A DNA stretch of 64,000 nucleotides from Sternotherus odoratus. Taxonomy: Eukaryota; Chordata; Testudines; Kinosternidae. Both the position numbers and the translations under genes were made by a program. How positions within the stretch are numbered: the stretch's first letter is position 1; every line of letters starts with the position of its first letter. This document shows positions 44,114 through 57,600 of this stretch, piece after piece. Below the pieces are notes generated by a model, which was not told where the DNA came from, ran no database searches, and worked only from the letters and a program-made list of their open reading frames with translations. Location of the stretch: assembly GCA_032164245.1 (NCBI GenBank), contig JAVMKO010000006.1:4975001-5039000 (forward strand), given 5' to 3'.

Positions 44114-45415
44114 ATGCGGCTCCGCGTCTACAAGCGCAAGGTGCTGCTGCTGCTGGCGCTGCTGGTGGCCGCCTGCGGCCTGGCGCTGTGGGGCAGCCAC
44201 GGCCGCAAGCCCGCGCGGGACCCCGGCGAGCCGCCCCGCGCCGCCGAGCTCGCCTCCGCCGCCAGCCGCCGGGCCGCCAACGCCTCCGCGCCGCCGCCGC
44301 CGCCCGCCCGGGCCGAGCCGGCCAACGGGACGCGGGGCTACCGCGCGCTCTTCTACCAGCTGAACTTCGACCAGCCCGTGCGCAACCTGGCGCGCTTCCC
44401 CCGCCGCCCGCCCGGCGCGCTGGTGCTGGTGGTGCAGGTGCACGAGCGGGCCGAGCACCTGCGGCTGCTGCTGGACTCGCTGCGCCGGGCGCCGGGCGTG
44501 GAGAACGCGCTGCTGGTGCTGAGCCACGACGTGTGGTCGGAGGAGCTGAACCGGCTGGCGGCGGGGGTCGAGTTCTGCCAGGTGCTGCAGATCTTCTTCC
44601 CCTTCAGCGCCCAGCTCTACCCGCGCGAGTTCCCCGGCCGCGACCCCCGCGACTGCCCCCGCGACATCGGCCAGGCCGCGGCGCGGCGCCGGGGCTGCCT
44701 CAACGCCGAGTACCCGGACGCCTTCGGCCACTACCGCGAGGCCGCCTTCGCCCAGACCAAGCACCACTGGTGGTGGAAGCTGCACTTCGTGTGGGAGCGG
44801 CTGCGGGCGCTGCGGGAGCACACGGGCCTGGTGCTCTTCCTGGAGGAGGATCACTACCTGGCCCCCGACTTCTACCACGTCCTCCAGCGGCTCTGGGCGC
44901 TGAAGCAGCGGGAGTGCCCGGAGTGCCAGGTCCTCTCCCTGGGCAGCTACAACGTGGTGCGGGGCGGCTTCTCCGGCAGAGCCGACAAGGTGGAGGCGAA
45001 GACGTGGAAGTCCACCGAGCACAACATGGGCATGGCCTTCAGCAGGGACACGTACCAGCAGCTGATCGAGTGCACGGATGCCTTCTGCACCTATGACGAC
45101 TACAACTGGGACTGGACGCTGCAGCATTTGACTATCTCTTGTCTTCCCAAGTTCTGGAAAGTGCTAGTACCCGAAATCCCCCGGGTTTTTCATACAGGGG
45201 ACTGTGGCATGCACCACAAGAAAGCCTGCAGACCATCCATCCAGAGTGCCAAAATCGACTCGCTCTTAAACAGCAACCAACAGTACCTGTTTCCTGAAAC
45301 GATGAGTGTCAGTAAAAGGTACGCCATGGCACCTCTCTCCCCTCATGTGAAAAACGGAGGGTGGGGAGATATTAGAGACCATGAACTCTGTAAAAGTTAT
45401 CGCAGACTACAGTGA
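44114..45415 (+). CDS. MGAT2: MGAT2, N-acetylglucosaminyltransferase II
   Basis: UDP-GlcNAc:alpha-1,6-mannoside beta-1,2-N-acetylglucosaminyltransferase, the medial-Golgi enzyme that adds the second branch GlcNAc and converts hybrid to complex N-glycans. A single 433-codon exon (the mammalian gene is also intronless, about 447 aa). Type II topology: basic start MRLRVYKRK, membrane segment about residues 10-27 (VLLLLALLVAACGLALWG), Pro/Ala-rich stem to about 75, then the GT16 catalytic domain. Landmarks: YQLNFDQPVRNL; the acidic EED motif at 244-246 (FLEEDHYLAPDFY) for metal-UDP; CTYDDYNWDWTLQHL; and RVFHTGDCGMHHKK with H360 a likely metal ligand. Sequons at N56 and N71. The ATG context is GGCACCATGC. 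GC content is extreme up to about codon 330, then drops. Confidence 0.97.
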   Translation: MRLRVYKRKVLLLLALLVAACGLALWGSHGRKPARDPGEPPRAAELASAASRRAANASAPPPPPARAEPANGTRGYRALFYQLNFDQPVRNLARFPRRPPGALVLVVQVHERAEHLRLLLDSLRRAPGVENALLVLSHDVWSEELNRLAAGVEFCQVLQIFFPFSAQLYPREFPGRDPRDCPRDIGQAAARRRGCLNAEYPDAFGHYREAAFAQTKHHWWWKLHFVWERLRALREHTGLVLFLEEDHYLAPDFYHVLQRLWALKQRECPECQVLSLGSYNVVRGGFSGRADKVEAKTWKSTEHNMGMAFSRDTYQQLIECTDAFCTYDDYNWDWTLQHLTISCLPKFWKVLVPEIPRVFHTGDCGMHHKKACRPSIQSAKIDSLLNSNQQYLFPETMSVSKRYAMAPLSPHVKNGGWGDIRDHELCKSYRRLQ

Positions 45416-46100
45416 AAATCAAACTCTCCAATAGCTCTCTTGAATTATTCCATACTATCTTATGGACAAATGTGTATAAAAAGGGTTTCTGGATTGGTTT
45501 CTGCTTTAAGATGAATAAACATTCTTGTAAAAGGTGTCCAAAAATAGTAATCGTTCATGTTTCCCAGTTAATTTTTTTTAAATGGGACACTACTGCTGAT
45601 AGCAGCTGGAAAACAAAATTTAAGCCCAGATACAGAAAATGGCCATTATGCTGTGCTTACTGACAAGGATAAACATTAAAATTAATCTTACTAGGTTATA
45701 GAGCTTTTCACTTTCAGCATCTCAAACTCCTTGTAAAATACATTTTGAAATGAGCAAATCCATGATATTCACCGTACTAAGAATAGTAAGGGTGGAATGG
45801 AGTAAGCTTGACAGAACTCTAGTCAGTTCTCAGTCCAGCAGCCCTGTACTATTTTAAATAACTTTCTCATTGTTTAAACTCTGGGACATTAAAGTCAAAT
45901 CATTCAGCATTCCACAAGCTTGTACTATCTGCAAGAGCATTCTCTTATTTGCTATGTATTTGATTATATGAAGAGGAACAAATCATTGCTCAGTTTAATG
46001 TAGAAATATACTTTTTTTTTTTTTTTTTTAGTTTTGCCAAAATAAAATTCACATTTGTAATACCATGAAAGTCTTTGACTCTGCAAAACCCTTAGTTTAA
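45416..46100 (+). promoter_or_regulatory. MGAT2: MGAT2 3' UTR with candidate polyadenylation signals
   Basis: AATAAA occurs at 45514-45519 (about 100 nt after the stop) and at 46041-46046. Either could serve. A T-run at 46012-46029 precedes the second. Confidence 0.5.
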
Positions 46101-48123
46101 ATCTTTCTTGCTATGACAAAATTCAGTTTTTGTAATACAAAAAGAGGGTTTAAAATACACCAAATGTCATTACCCATTCAAAGAGTGTACCTCTAACTTC
46201 ATTCAAAAAATCAGTAATTGAGTTAAAATAGAGAAACACACAATATTACCTCCTTTGGAAGAAAGTAATCAACACTTAGCCTTGAAATTACTCATCCATA
46301 TAGAAAGAATAAACATACTGTTTAATGAAAACATATGTTGAACTGGAACAGAAAGTCAAATAATCCAAAACAATGCCATTTGTTAAAGTGAAACACTTAT
46401 TAGTCTAGTCTAACTGCAGTGATGCATTTTTTTTAATGTCACCACTGAAGTATTACAAACTTATCAATACTAGTTGAAGTTTTGTGGAATAGACCAAACA
46501 GATTTCACTAAATGACTTAGACAAAGTACAGAAGGGGAATGTACGTGACCGCTGGAATGCAGTCACTCTCTAAACAGACAGTCCCCATAAACTCCACCAA
46601 CTACATACAAACCAAGTTTGAAAAAATTGGGTGACAGGAATTATTCTACATGTACTTTCATATAGCTAGATGATTTACAGACTTTAATAATTGGATAATT
46701 TTGTTGCATTAAGGCTGAAGAAAACTCTACTGCACTTGTATTAGGGTAATAGAGGGTCAGTGGCCTTTTGTTCCTGTCTAAAAATAATTATTGCTCAATG
46801 AAACTGCTTAACTTGTGTGCTAATAGATAAGACAACTTTCAACAAAACTTCTTAATTTTCTCTCCTACTTTGAGATGTGAATAAATTGCTTAAAATGTAT
46901 GCACTGGAGAGGAAACAGAAAACTTATGAAGCCATCTCAATATGTAGATGTTTATTACTTTTTAAAAAACAGAATGTGTGCCAAAACAAATTATTCTCCT
47001 GGGTAATGTAACTGTCAAATTTTAGAGTTGCACAAGGTGGGTGGGGTAATATGTTTTACTGAACCTACTTCCTGTTGGTGACAGAGACAAACTTTCCTGC
47101 TTATGCAGCCCCAAAAAGTACTTGTGGTTGGCACAACTTTGTAATCAACCTAAAAATATGGGAGATTTGAACTGTAAATACAATTTAACCTTATTTTAAG
47201 AAGTAAATTTTCTTCAACATGTACAACAGTTTGTCAAAGAACAGGGTTTTTGTTTTTTTTTGTTTTTTAAAGTGACAGTTTTGCTATGAAAGCATAGAAA
47301 TGTTCTTGCTTATTGTTGCTCTTCCACTGCCATGCAATCCAACATACAGCATATTTAAACCTCAAGAAACTTATTTTGAGTGGTAGGAATAATTTAGACA
47401 AATTGACTCCATACTAGAAGACAACATGAATAAATGCAGAAATTGGAAAATGCAGGTTTTAATACACTGGATAACAAAGAAACAAATTAATTAAACATAG
47501 TGGCATTGCTGTATTTGGATACTGTATATCTGAAGGAAAGTAGTAGGATAAGATAGCAGTATAAACATTTATTTTACGGAAACTACTTAAAAAGGGGGCT
47601 TTCTCCATGGAAAGAAAAATTCTATTTGCCAAAAATCACTAGCAGTCTAACCCTACCATCATCACAAAATGAGTATTGGCAAATGTTGACTTCAAATGAT
47701 GAGTATTGTTTATCATTAGATTGAATAAAGATAGCAAATCTGGAGAGAAGCATCACAAAAACATAGTACATACACGAACATATATAAAAACTTTAATGCA
47801 CTGCAGAGATTACTCAACGAATCAAGATCTGAGTTCAAGTTCTCGAAGGGAAAGTAATCCACTGTTGCTGTTTGTATGTTTTAATTTCTACTCAATTGAA
47901 CATTATGAAAATATTTTTTTAAAGAAAGTTTAAAACTTGTAAAAAAAATCAAAATTAACGTAACTTGACTTGTAAACAGAACAATTAAATCAGTTCCTCG
48001 TATTGAAGATGAGATTCAAGTTCAGATTTCTGCTTCCCATGCAATGCTTTAGATGCCAAAAACAGAAGCCTGAACTGCAGACAATAAACTGACTACTACA
48101 CTTAAAATCCTAACTGACATAAC
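46101..48123. other. Convergent spacer between MGAT2 and DNAAF2
   Basis: AT-rich, with more AATAAA matches on the plus strand (near 46306 and 46878). On the minus strand AATAAA at 47568-47573 is a candidate DNAAF2 signal, giving a 3' UTR of about 550 nt. A short Penelope-type fragment is at 47033-47090. No other gene seen. Confidence 0.5.
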
Positions 48124-48693
48124 TTAATCCAACTCATACAACAAAGAATTTTGAAAAATTAATTCACACTGTGTTGTGTGATCTCTAACAATTTGCACAC
48201 TTCCATCTTGTATATTCGTTTCCTTTATAACTGGACAAACTGGTCTACAGTTCAAATGATGCTGGTTCTCTTCTGCTGGCTCTGAAGACACGACTTCTTC
48301 ATCCCTTGTTATTTTTGCCGCCTCTTCCACATGAAGTAATTCTTGCTTTTCACAGTCTGAGGACGTGGCACTTTTGCCTGTTGTGAAAGCAAGTTCCAAC
48401 TGTGGTTCATTTATCTGAGATTTCCCAGAAATTGCTAAACTAGTGTCAATAGGTTCAAGTTGCAAACAATGTCTTGAACTACAATCTACTACTTCTATTG
48501 TTTTAGCAGATGTAAAAGATCCAGAAGTCATGTCAGTTTCCGTACTATGTTCTCCAACTGTCTCAGCTGCAATATGGTTAGCTTCTATATTTGCTTTGAA
48601 GTAGTTTTTATTCTCGTTTTCAACTTGATCTCTTCCTGAATTATCATCTCTTTGTTCTTTTTCACCAAGTTCACAATGTTTAACCTCCTGTGA
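48124..48693 (-). CDS. DNAAF2: DNAAF2 coding exon 3
   Basis: 189 codons plus stop. Starts SQEVKHCELGEKEQ after CTCAACAG. A low-conservation Ser/Glu-rich stretch is followed by the conserved end IKETNIQDGSVQIVRDHTTQ and ending in NSLLYELD. Confidence 0.94.
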   Translation of the reverse strand, partial: SQEVKHCELGEKEQRDDNSGRDQVENENKNYFKANIEANHIAAETVGEHSTETDMTSGSFTSAKTIEVVDCSSRHCLQLEPIDTSLAISGKSQINEPQLELAFTTGKSATSSDCEKQELLHVEEAAKITRDEEVVSSEPAEENQHHLNCRPVCPVIKETNIQDGSVQIVRDHTTQCELIFQNSLLYELD

Positions 48694-51600
48694 CTGTTGA
48701 GAAAAAACAAAACAAAACAGGAAATTAATTGTACTTTGATACCCTAATATTTAATGTTGACTGAACACATCAAAATGCTACCAACGGCAGGCCTAGACAC
48801 TGAATAACTCAGAATGCATTTATTTCCATGAGATCTACAATCTGTGTTAGTCTGTGCTTTCAGAAAGCTAAATCAGACTTCTGCGGAGGATTTCCCAATA
48901 CTGTAATCAAAATGCCTGGGAGAGTGTATTACAGAGACTGTTTCCCACCATAAGGTTTTACTCTGCTGTGGAAAGAGTTGCTGGACAGCTGCCAATTGGT
49001 AATGATGTACAACAGTTAATAGTGGAAGAGCGAGCAAATGATCACAGTTGGGTTATGCATACACCCTTGCATTTTCCAGAAATCCATGGTTGCAAATTTG
49101 GCCCCACAATATAAACTTTCATTTGAGGAAATATTCCTAGCCTGTAGAGTTGTGAAAACTGTGTCCCTGTCACATGTGGAAAGTTTAACTAATGCAGTGT
49201 TGTCGTCTTGAGTGTGCACAAAACAATGTCCGAGAACTGTTCTTCATTCTCACTAAGGTGAGCACCCTGAAACTGGAGGACTGAATATCATAGATCAACA
49301 TTCACTTTTTTGCGGTTGGTTATTTCAGCAGAAGCTTCTACATAATTTGTATCCATTGTTAGGAAATAGCGTGTGGCTGGTTGCAGTGGAGTGGCTCAGT
49401 GTTGACAAAGGCAGTTGCCTAGCTCCAGGAACTAGCAATTTCAAGATTCGTTACCCTTCCAAACCTTCTCTATTCTCCCCACACACCAAATGAGTTATTG
49501 TCACCCTGTCAACAAGAAAGTAAGAGAAGATTCATTCCCTTACCAGGGACGAAAGCTTCACCCACCTCTTGGGTACCAACATCCCAAAACTATCTTCCTC
49601 TCCCATCACTTCCTTGATCCCAAAAGCCAAATCTGTTTATCCCAGCGGTTCTCAAACTGGGTCGGGACCCCAGTTTAATGGGTTGCCAGGGTTGGCGTTA
49701 GATTTGCTGGGGCCCAGGGCTGAAGCTTCAGCCCGGCCCGGGAGCGGGACTCAGGTTTCAGGCCCCTTGCCTGGGGTGGTGGGGCTCAGGCTTGGTCCCC
49801 TCCTCTCCCTACCACCTGCAATGGCAGGGCTCAGGCTTCAGCCTCTGGCCTCCCTGCAGCGGTGAGGTTTGGGCAGGCTCAGGCTTTGATCCCCGTTCCT
49901 GGGGTCATGCAATACTTTTTTGTTGTCAGCAGGGGGGGTGCAGTGCAGTTTGAGGACCCGGGTTTATTCAGTGTCCAAAATCTCCACCTTTCCCCACCCC
50001 AAGACATCTACAATGCACTCAGAGATTAGAAATGCAGGGATATATTGGAACGTCACTACTCTGCAGCACGCTGAAAACTAAGGGTGGAGTAAACTTGAAA
50101 AAGAAACAAACTGTTGACATGAAAAACAAGTTAAGAGATTACTGCAGTGACTATAACTAAAACCTTATTATTGACATTCCTTAAAGCTGCCACAAATGTC
50201 AATGTACCACAGAATTCAATATTCTTCATCAGGGAGCCTTGCCACAGAATTTAGACCCATTGCACCACTGTGGAACATCTATTGCTAGAGACAAACAAAA
50301 CAACGTGCAGAAGGCTACATCTTATTTTGAGATCTGCACAAAACATGCATCTTAAGCTATGCTAAATATCGAATAAATTACAAAAGTGAGGGACAAAATA
50401 TTTAACATAGCTCATTTGGAATGACGCAAAAATATGTAAATACAAATGAGGTGACACCACAGTGTGATGCAAAGTGAAATTTGGAAAAATTCTCAGTCTA
50501 ATGGACAGTTTAACCATAATCAACTGAAAGAAGAGTTAATTGTAACAACAGTGGAGCAACTGAAGTAAGTTCTTTATTTAGCTATTTAAGTATTGAAGTC
50601 CAAATTCCACTTCTGACTAACTTTGGTTTTTGGATTAGCGTTTAAGTGTTGGCTAGAGCTGCAACATATAGTTCATAAAGTCCTGCTTCCCAGTCCCATG
50701 TTAATCCTGTAGTCACATTGCTCTTCTGTAGAAAAGAACCCTGTACTCACACAAGCATGCCCCAACTCTCAGGGGAAACTTACAAGATTCAAAGGTTCAG
50801 CTCAAGTCAAATAAATAGAAAAGGCTGGGATTGTTATCCAGTCAAACTTTCCATGGTACCCTCTACCTTCCCGACAGTCCCACTGCTCCTCTTTACTCTG
50901 ACTCCCTGCCCATCTCAGCACAGTCCATCTCATTGCAATCCCCAAAACAATGAGTTTTCTGTCTCCCCTGCCTGTGACCTCCACATTCCAAAGTACAAAT
51001 TTTGGGCCTTGGGGCGCTTCTGTCTTGAGCTGCATCCATAAACATAAAAGATTTTAATTCAGAAGTACCTACACCCACTGGAGTATGTCAGTGGTTTTCA
51101 ACCTTTCCAGACTACTGTACACCTTTCAGGAGTCTTATTTATCCTGAGTAGCCCGAAGTTTCACCTCACTTAATAACTACTTGCTTACAAAATCAGACAT
51201 AAAAATACAAGAGTGTCACAGCACATGATTACTGAACAATTGCTTACTTTCTCATTTTTGCCATATAATTATAAAATACATACATTGGAATATAAATATT
51301 GTACTTACATTTCAGTGGATAGCAGAGCAGTATAAACAAGTCATTGTCTGTATGACATTTTAGTTTGTACTGACTTAGCTAGTGCTTTTTATGCAGACTT
51401 GTAAAACTAGGCAAATATCTAGATGAGTTGATGTACCCCCTGGCCTGGGGGTACACAGGTCTTCCAGGGGTACATCAACTCATCTAGATATTGGTTGAGA
51501 ACCATTGGAGTACTGTACACTACATCCACAGGGCTCCAAAACTTGACTCAAAATTGTGTATGGAGAGACATGGACTCTTCACTTATTCATATTGAGCATA

Positions 51601-54600
51601 TCCTTAAGGAAGAGTTTGAGAGTCAAGCCTTGTCTACACTGCAATTTTGTCAACAAAAATTATGCTGCTTTAATCAACCACTGTTGTATATCTACACCAG
51701 GGGTAGGCTACTTATGGCATGCGTGCTGAAGGTGGCACAAGCTGATTTTCAGTGGCACTCACACTGCCCAGGTCCTGGCCACCAGCCCAGGGGGCTTTGC
51801 ATTTTAATTTAATTTTAAATGAAGCTTCTTAAACATTTTAAAAAACGTATTTACTTTACATACAATAAGAGTTTAGTTATATATTAAAGACTTATAGAAA
51901 AAGATCAAAAAATGTTAAAATATATTACTGGCACACGAAACCTTAAATTAGAGTGAATAAATGAAGACTTGGCACACCACTTCTGAAAGGCTGCCAACCC
52001 CTGATATACACAACACTTCTTGTGTTGCCAGTGTGGATACACTCTGCCAGTTCTTGCATGTACACAGCAGTGCACTGTGGGTAGCTATCCCACTGTGCAA
52101 CTGGCAGCATGGTGCTTTGGGAAGGGTTTGCAATGCCTCATGGAGTAAGTGCAGCATCACATGACGCAGGTTTCTCAATCCCATTGCTCCAGGGCATCCC
52201 CACTAGATTGCCATCTGATTTCAACTGAAGTGTATGTGGGAGGAAGTGGGGAGAGTGAGTGGCAGGAAGTAGGTGTGTTTGTTGGGGGGGGGGGGGGGAG
52301 AAAGAGGAGAGACAGAAACAGTGCCTGTGTTTGGGAAGTGTGCGAGAGGAGTATACATGTGTGTGTGTGTGTGTGTGTGTCTGAGAGAGAGTGTTGGGGA
52401 AGTGTGTGATGGCATGCTGTCTCTAAGTTCAGACAGCAGCCTGAGCAACCAATCCACAGCAGTGTCTCTCGCTTCCCCCTCTCTCTATGTGCAGTTCTGC
52501 AATTCCCCTTGAGTTCTCCTATAGCCTCTCAGCTACTGGGTGAGCTCTCCAGGCTGAGGAACGTCAAAGCTTCCTGGAGCTTTGAAAAGGGGAAGGGTGC
52601 ATGCCTGTAGAACAGCCAAGTTCAAAACAGTGAGCAGAGCGGTCACAGCAGGCATTGTGGGATACCAGTTATGTCGACATAATGAATGGCAGCATCTACA
52701 CTGGCACATGGCTGACAAAAAATTTGTGCAAAAAACCCCATGTCTCTCATCAAGGTGGTTTTATTTCATCACCAAAGAACAGAAGTTTTATCACCAAAAG
52801 TAGCATTGCAGCGTGTACACTTCTGCTGTTTTGCCACCAAAACTCTGCAGCGTAGACAAGGCCTCAGACTGGTTCTATTGCAATGAAGTCCCTACCCCTG
52901 GTTTGTCCGGAGAGTGCAGACTCCAGCAGAGCTAAGTGACTGTGAACTGGAAGCACTTTCTGGGTATCTGTATCCCCTGAACACAACGGAGATATAAATC
53001 TGTGACTATTTTTGTTTTAATATGAAGGATGGATTTAATATGTAGGTATTTATACATGAGATAACATAATGTATCACTATCATCCCAATAAACCTGTTGC
53101 TAAGCCAGAACTGTGCGTAGTTCCACTTCACCTTTCAAGTTAAATTAAATGGAGTTGAAAGTAAATCAGCCTTTCCAAAAAACTGAGTTTTATACTTGAA
53201 AATCATGTATAGGAAGTGATGTATGCAACAGAATGCAAAGCAGGAATGACTCCATTTCAGGGAGGTTTCACACACTATTCTTTTCAGAATAGTAGCTGTG
53301 TTAGTCTTATCTGCAAAAAGAATGAGAAGCACTTGTGGCACCTTAGAGACTAACAAATTTATTTGGGCATAAGCTTTCATGGGCCCAAATAGCCTACGAA
53401 AGCTTATGCCCAAATAAATTTGTTAGTCTCTAAGGTGCCACAAGTACTCCTCATTCTTTTTACGCTCTATTCTTCTTAAACTATAGAATTGCCATGTACT
53501 ACTGCTAAGCAGATCTTACCTTTAATCTGATTTGACTTTTGACCTCAGTAACATCAAGTACTTCAATTAATGGTTGGCTTTCCAGTGCTGTCTGTTCGAG
53601 GAATGAAGGGCACAAGACACTGTCCAGAAATTCATCAACATTTTCTTCACTGACAAACAACCTTTCCTAAAGGCAAAAACCAAAAAAGAATTTAGATGCT
53701 TACAGATTCTTTTTACATTATGTGTATTTTTGTACCCAGCAACCCATTAAATATTTACATACACAGAAAATTCTGAGACAACCACACTACCTGTGAAAAC
53801 AATATCTATTTAAATCTCCAGTTTAATAAATTATCAATAAGACATTCAGAAGTAGTGAGAAATGAACACGAAGAAAATGATTTATGTACAAAATATGGGC
53901 CTGCCTCAAACAAAAGGCAATGGTTTAAAGGGAGGCATGTAACCATTACAATTTAAAAAGTGTTTCAATTGTCCTCCCTTCTCTTTTGATATTCAATTTT
54001 TTAAAAAGTTCTGGATCTGTGGGTTTGAGTAATTACCTTACCTTAAGAAAAATGCAAACATCTGATTAGTCTGTAATTCCAGCTCATTACAGCTGGAATT
54101 ACTCTGATTGGTTTGTAATTCCGGCTCATTTTAGCCATCAGATTTCAAGATTAGCCTTCTAGAGTAAAGAGTATGAAATATATATACACAACGCTATCAA
54201 TTTTAGATCTGTGTAATAAACTTATCTTTTTTAAAACTTCATTCAGATGTGAGTAAATGCAGGTGGAATGAAATGAAATGCAGTTTACAGTTAAATAAGT
54301 TACTTCCGGGTATATTTTTAGGGCTATTCATACACCGTTCAGGTGCACCATGAAGCATGTTGCTACTGGTCTTATGACTCAAACCAGCTGTGGATATTAA
54401 TGGTCTGAAAAATACACCCAGGAATATCTTGTTGTTTAATAAAGATAATAATACTTTATAGATTTATTCTTCTGTTTCTTTTTCCTATTTAACAATAAAT
54501 ACTTCCATTATGTAAGATAGGGGTTTAACCTTTTTCCAACTTTTTCCAGGATTTTCAATTAGTCAGATTGTTTTAATATAAACACTTAAATCCTTCATTC

Positions 54601-57600
54601 CTTTTTACTCCCATGTTTCATCAACCTAATAAGTGCTAGAATGCCAAAAAAGTCCAGCTACCAGGGAAGTCCTGTTGATGTTAGATGCAATGAGGCAATT
54701 TTGAATATTTTTAGCTCTCTCATCCTACTGTGTCCGGGCTCTCAAAGATATAATTTTGATCTGTAAAAGAAGTTATAATTGGGAGCATGAAAGGGTTCCA
54801 CAGTCATACAATATTAAATGAAAATTTGGAGATCATATATACATAGCCAATTTACAAAGATTCAGAATTAAACCCATTTTCTGCCCAAAGAGTTTGCAAT
54901 TCAATAAATGTACATAGACAGGAGGACAGATAGGGAGGGTGCAGAGAGATTATTCATGAAGAGAATACAATAGGGGCCTTGTTTACACTAGCAGCATCCA
55001 CCACCAATGGTAGTAATGGTGACTGTATTTTGTAGAAAGGGCTTAGCCATTGATATCCCTATCATGCCCCTGTGCCACACATGAACTAACTACCCAGCCT
55101 CTTTCTCAGCGAGAGGAACACATCTAGTGTGTATCATAAGATCTTTTAATGCTTTGCCAGATATGACTGAGGTTAGCAACTCATTTGCAAATTTAGCACC
55201 AGTAATTTGGGCTTGAATAGAGACTGGGAGTGGCTGTCTTGTTACAGAAGCAACTTTTCTTCTCCTGGAATTGACACCTCCTCCTCAATTATTGTGACCT
55301 ACATCTGCCCTGATTGTATTGGCCCTGTGAACACTGGTTCTCCACTTGCGAGGTAACTCCCTTCTCTTCATGTGTCAGTAGAACAATGCCTACATCTGTA
55401 ATTTTCACTCCATGCAGCTGAAGAAGTGGGTTTTTTTACCCAGAAAAGTTTATGCCCATTGCCCAAATAAATCTGTTAGTAGTCTTTAAAGTGCCACTGA
55501 ACTCCTTGTAGCTTAAAGATGGTATTTCACACAGTGCCACCTAGTGGAAGAACAGTATAATAAACTTTAGCCTTCTGTTACATCTCCCCCTTTAAGTTCT
55601 ACATTCCTACCATTTACAGTATTTACGCTATCATGCTGTCTTTGTCTGTTAAGTGTCTCTGAATGGTACTGGTTTTACATGACCTGGTTGCATAAGAACT
55701 TGGTCATTTGGCTGTCCCTTAGTTACAATGACTGGCTTCTGGAATCCTTGAGTCGTTGTCATCTTGAACTACATCTGCCATCTGTTGACTTTGCTCTGTT
55801 GATAGTTCTCGCTGAGGTGCAAACTGTAGATGTCAATGGGTTTCTCTTGAGCTCTCCTCTTGATCACATACAATCGGAGTGCTGAATTATAGAATCATAG
55901 GACTGGAAGGGACCTCTGGAGGTCATCTAGTCCAATCCCATAATGCACCTAACAATTAAAGGTTATGCAGAAATCAGTCTGCTTGTATGAGATGGAAGCC
56001 TATTATTATTTGTAATGTAGTTTAAGGAAGAGATTATTGCAAACCCAAGCAATGAATTTGCTCTGTATTCTTTTTTTCCTTCTTGACCTACCAAAAACTT
56101 GCTAAGTGTCTCAAAATCTTCAATACAGAATTAATTGACCCCCAAATAAAACATTCACAGGAGTAATCTTGGAAGTCTTAGTTTCTAGCAATAAGTCACC
56201 TAGCCCCAATCACAGTATATTAATTCTTTTTTAGGTCAGGAAAGTTAGTACTCTACAAAAACTGCAAAGACCTATATAGACAAAGACAAAATTTTCAAGA
56301 CTTGTAGTCACATTCAAAATTGCTTTAAAATAATAGGAAAAGTTTTGTCCAGCACTGAAGACAGACAAGCTACCATTACTTTCATAAGTGACAAGAGTAA
56401 GATCCACCAGCTTTGTTTTGGCTTGCAGGGAAGCAGATTTTGTGGGTGCACTGTGCCATCCCCTCAGCTCTCATGGACAGCTTTGTTCTTGGAAGTTGGA
56501 AAGAGCTTTGAATATACATGAACCCTGCACTTCAGAACACAGCCCTCTGGGTTCATATATAGTGGATTACCACACTTGTATCCATAATGCAGCCCTGATT
56601 TTGGAAAGGCTGATAATTGTAAGTGACCACTTGAGACACCTCCAGACCCTGAGTAACTATTGTTTGGGGGCACTCTACTCTTTTGCATATTGTGTGTGCT
56701 TGAGATCTAAACATAATAAGTTTGGATTAAAGCATTTTGAGTTTGTGCCAATCTTTAATCAGATAAATGCACTGTTTTCACCTTTCCTGTGTTCCTGACA
56801 CCACCTCACAAAGAGGACAGTTACTGGGTAACATTGAACATCTACTGAGCCCTTTGATTTCAACTACAAGTGCTCAGCACCTATGAAAATTGAAACCTAA
56901 ATATTTAGTATGAATGTATGCCAGCCCAGTGACCCTAAAAGATCTGACCTAGTCTAACAGAAAGAAAAAAAATTACCACCACCCCCAACTGACAGAGAAA
57001 GTTAGCTCATGTAACTCCATTTTGAAGTTCCTCTCGGTCCTTATCAAGAAAGCCAACACAGCGCATACCAGAGAAAGGGGGGCCTCTAGTCACCAGCGGT
57101 TTCAAATACCCTCTAGACCAGGGGTGGGGAACCTTTTTTGTGCCAAGGGCTATTTGGACATTTATAATGTCCTTCGCGGGCCGCTCTCCCCCCCCCCCCC
57201 CCCCCCCCGGAAGCCCAGGCTGGCAACGGGAGCCAAGACCCCAGCTGGCAAGGGGCCAGTGGGGGAAACCCCAAAGCAGTGGCAAGCGGAGTGCTTAGCC
57301 CTGCACTGCTTTGGGGTTTCCCCCACTGACCCCTTGCCAACCGGGGAGGGGGGGGGGGTCCTGCCACCTGCCCCAGTCAGCTCCCTCTGTCAGCCTGGGT
57401 GTACGGGGTGATCTTCATTTACCCCCGCCCAGTCTCCCCCCAATCTAACTGCTCCCCCACCCCTGCCTGGCCAATGCCTGGCCTCCCATGCCACCAAACC
57501 TAACCTCCTCCCCACCCCTCCCCGTCCAGCCTGGCCTCCCACCCCCCCCCCTTCACCAGCCGCTCCCCCACCCCATGCAGCCTAGTCTCCTGCCCCTCTG

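Noticed and set aside
43882..45096. 404-codon plus-strand frame overlapping MGAT2 in another frame
   Set aside because: Ala/Gly/Arg/Pro-rich translation with no domain; it exists because stop codons are rare at this GC content.
43703..45127. 474-codon minus-strand open frame opposite MGAT2
   Set aside because: It is the antisense shadow of a very GC-rich coding exon. Composition is Arg/Val/Leu/Gln-rich repeats with no domain, and MGAT2 on the plus strand is unmistakable.
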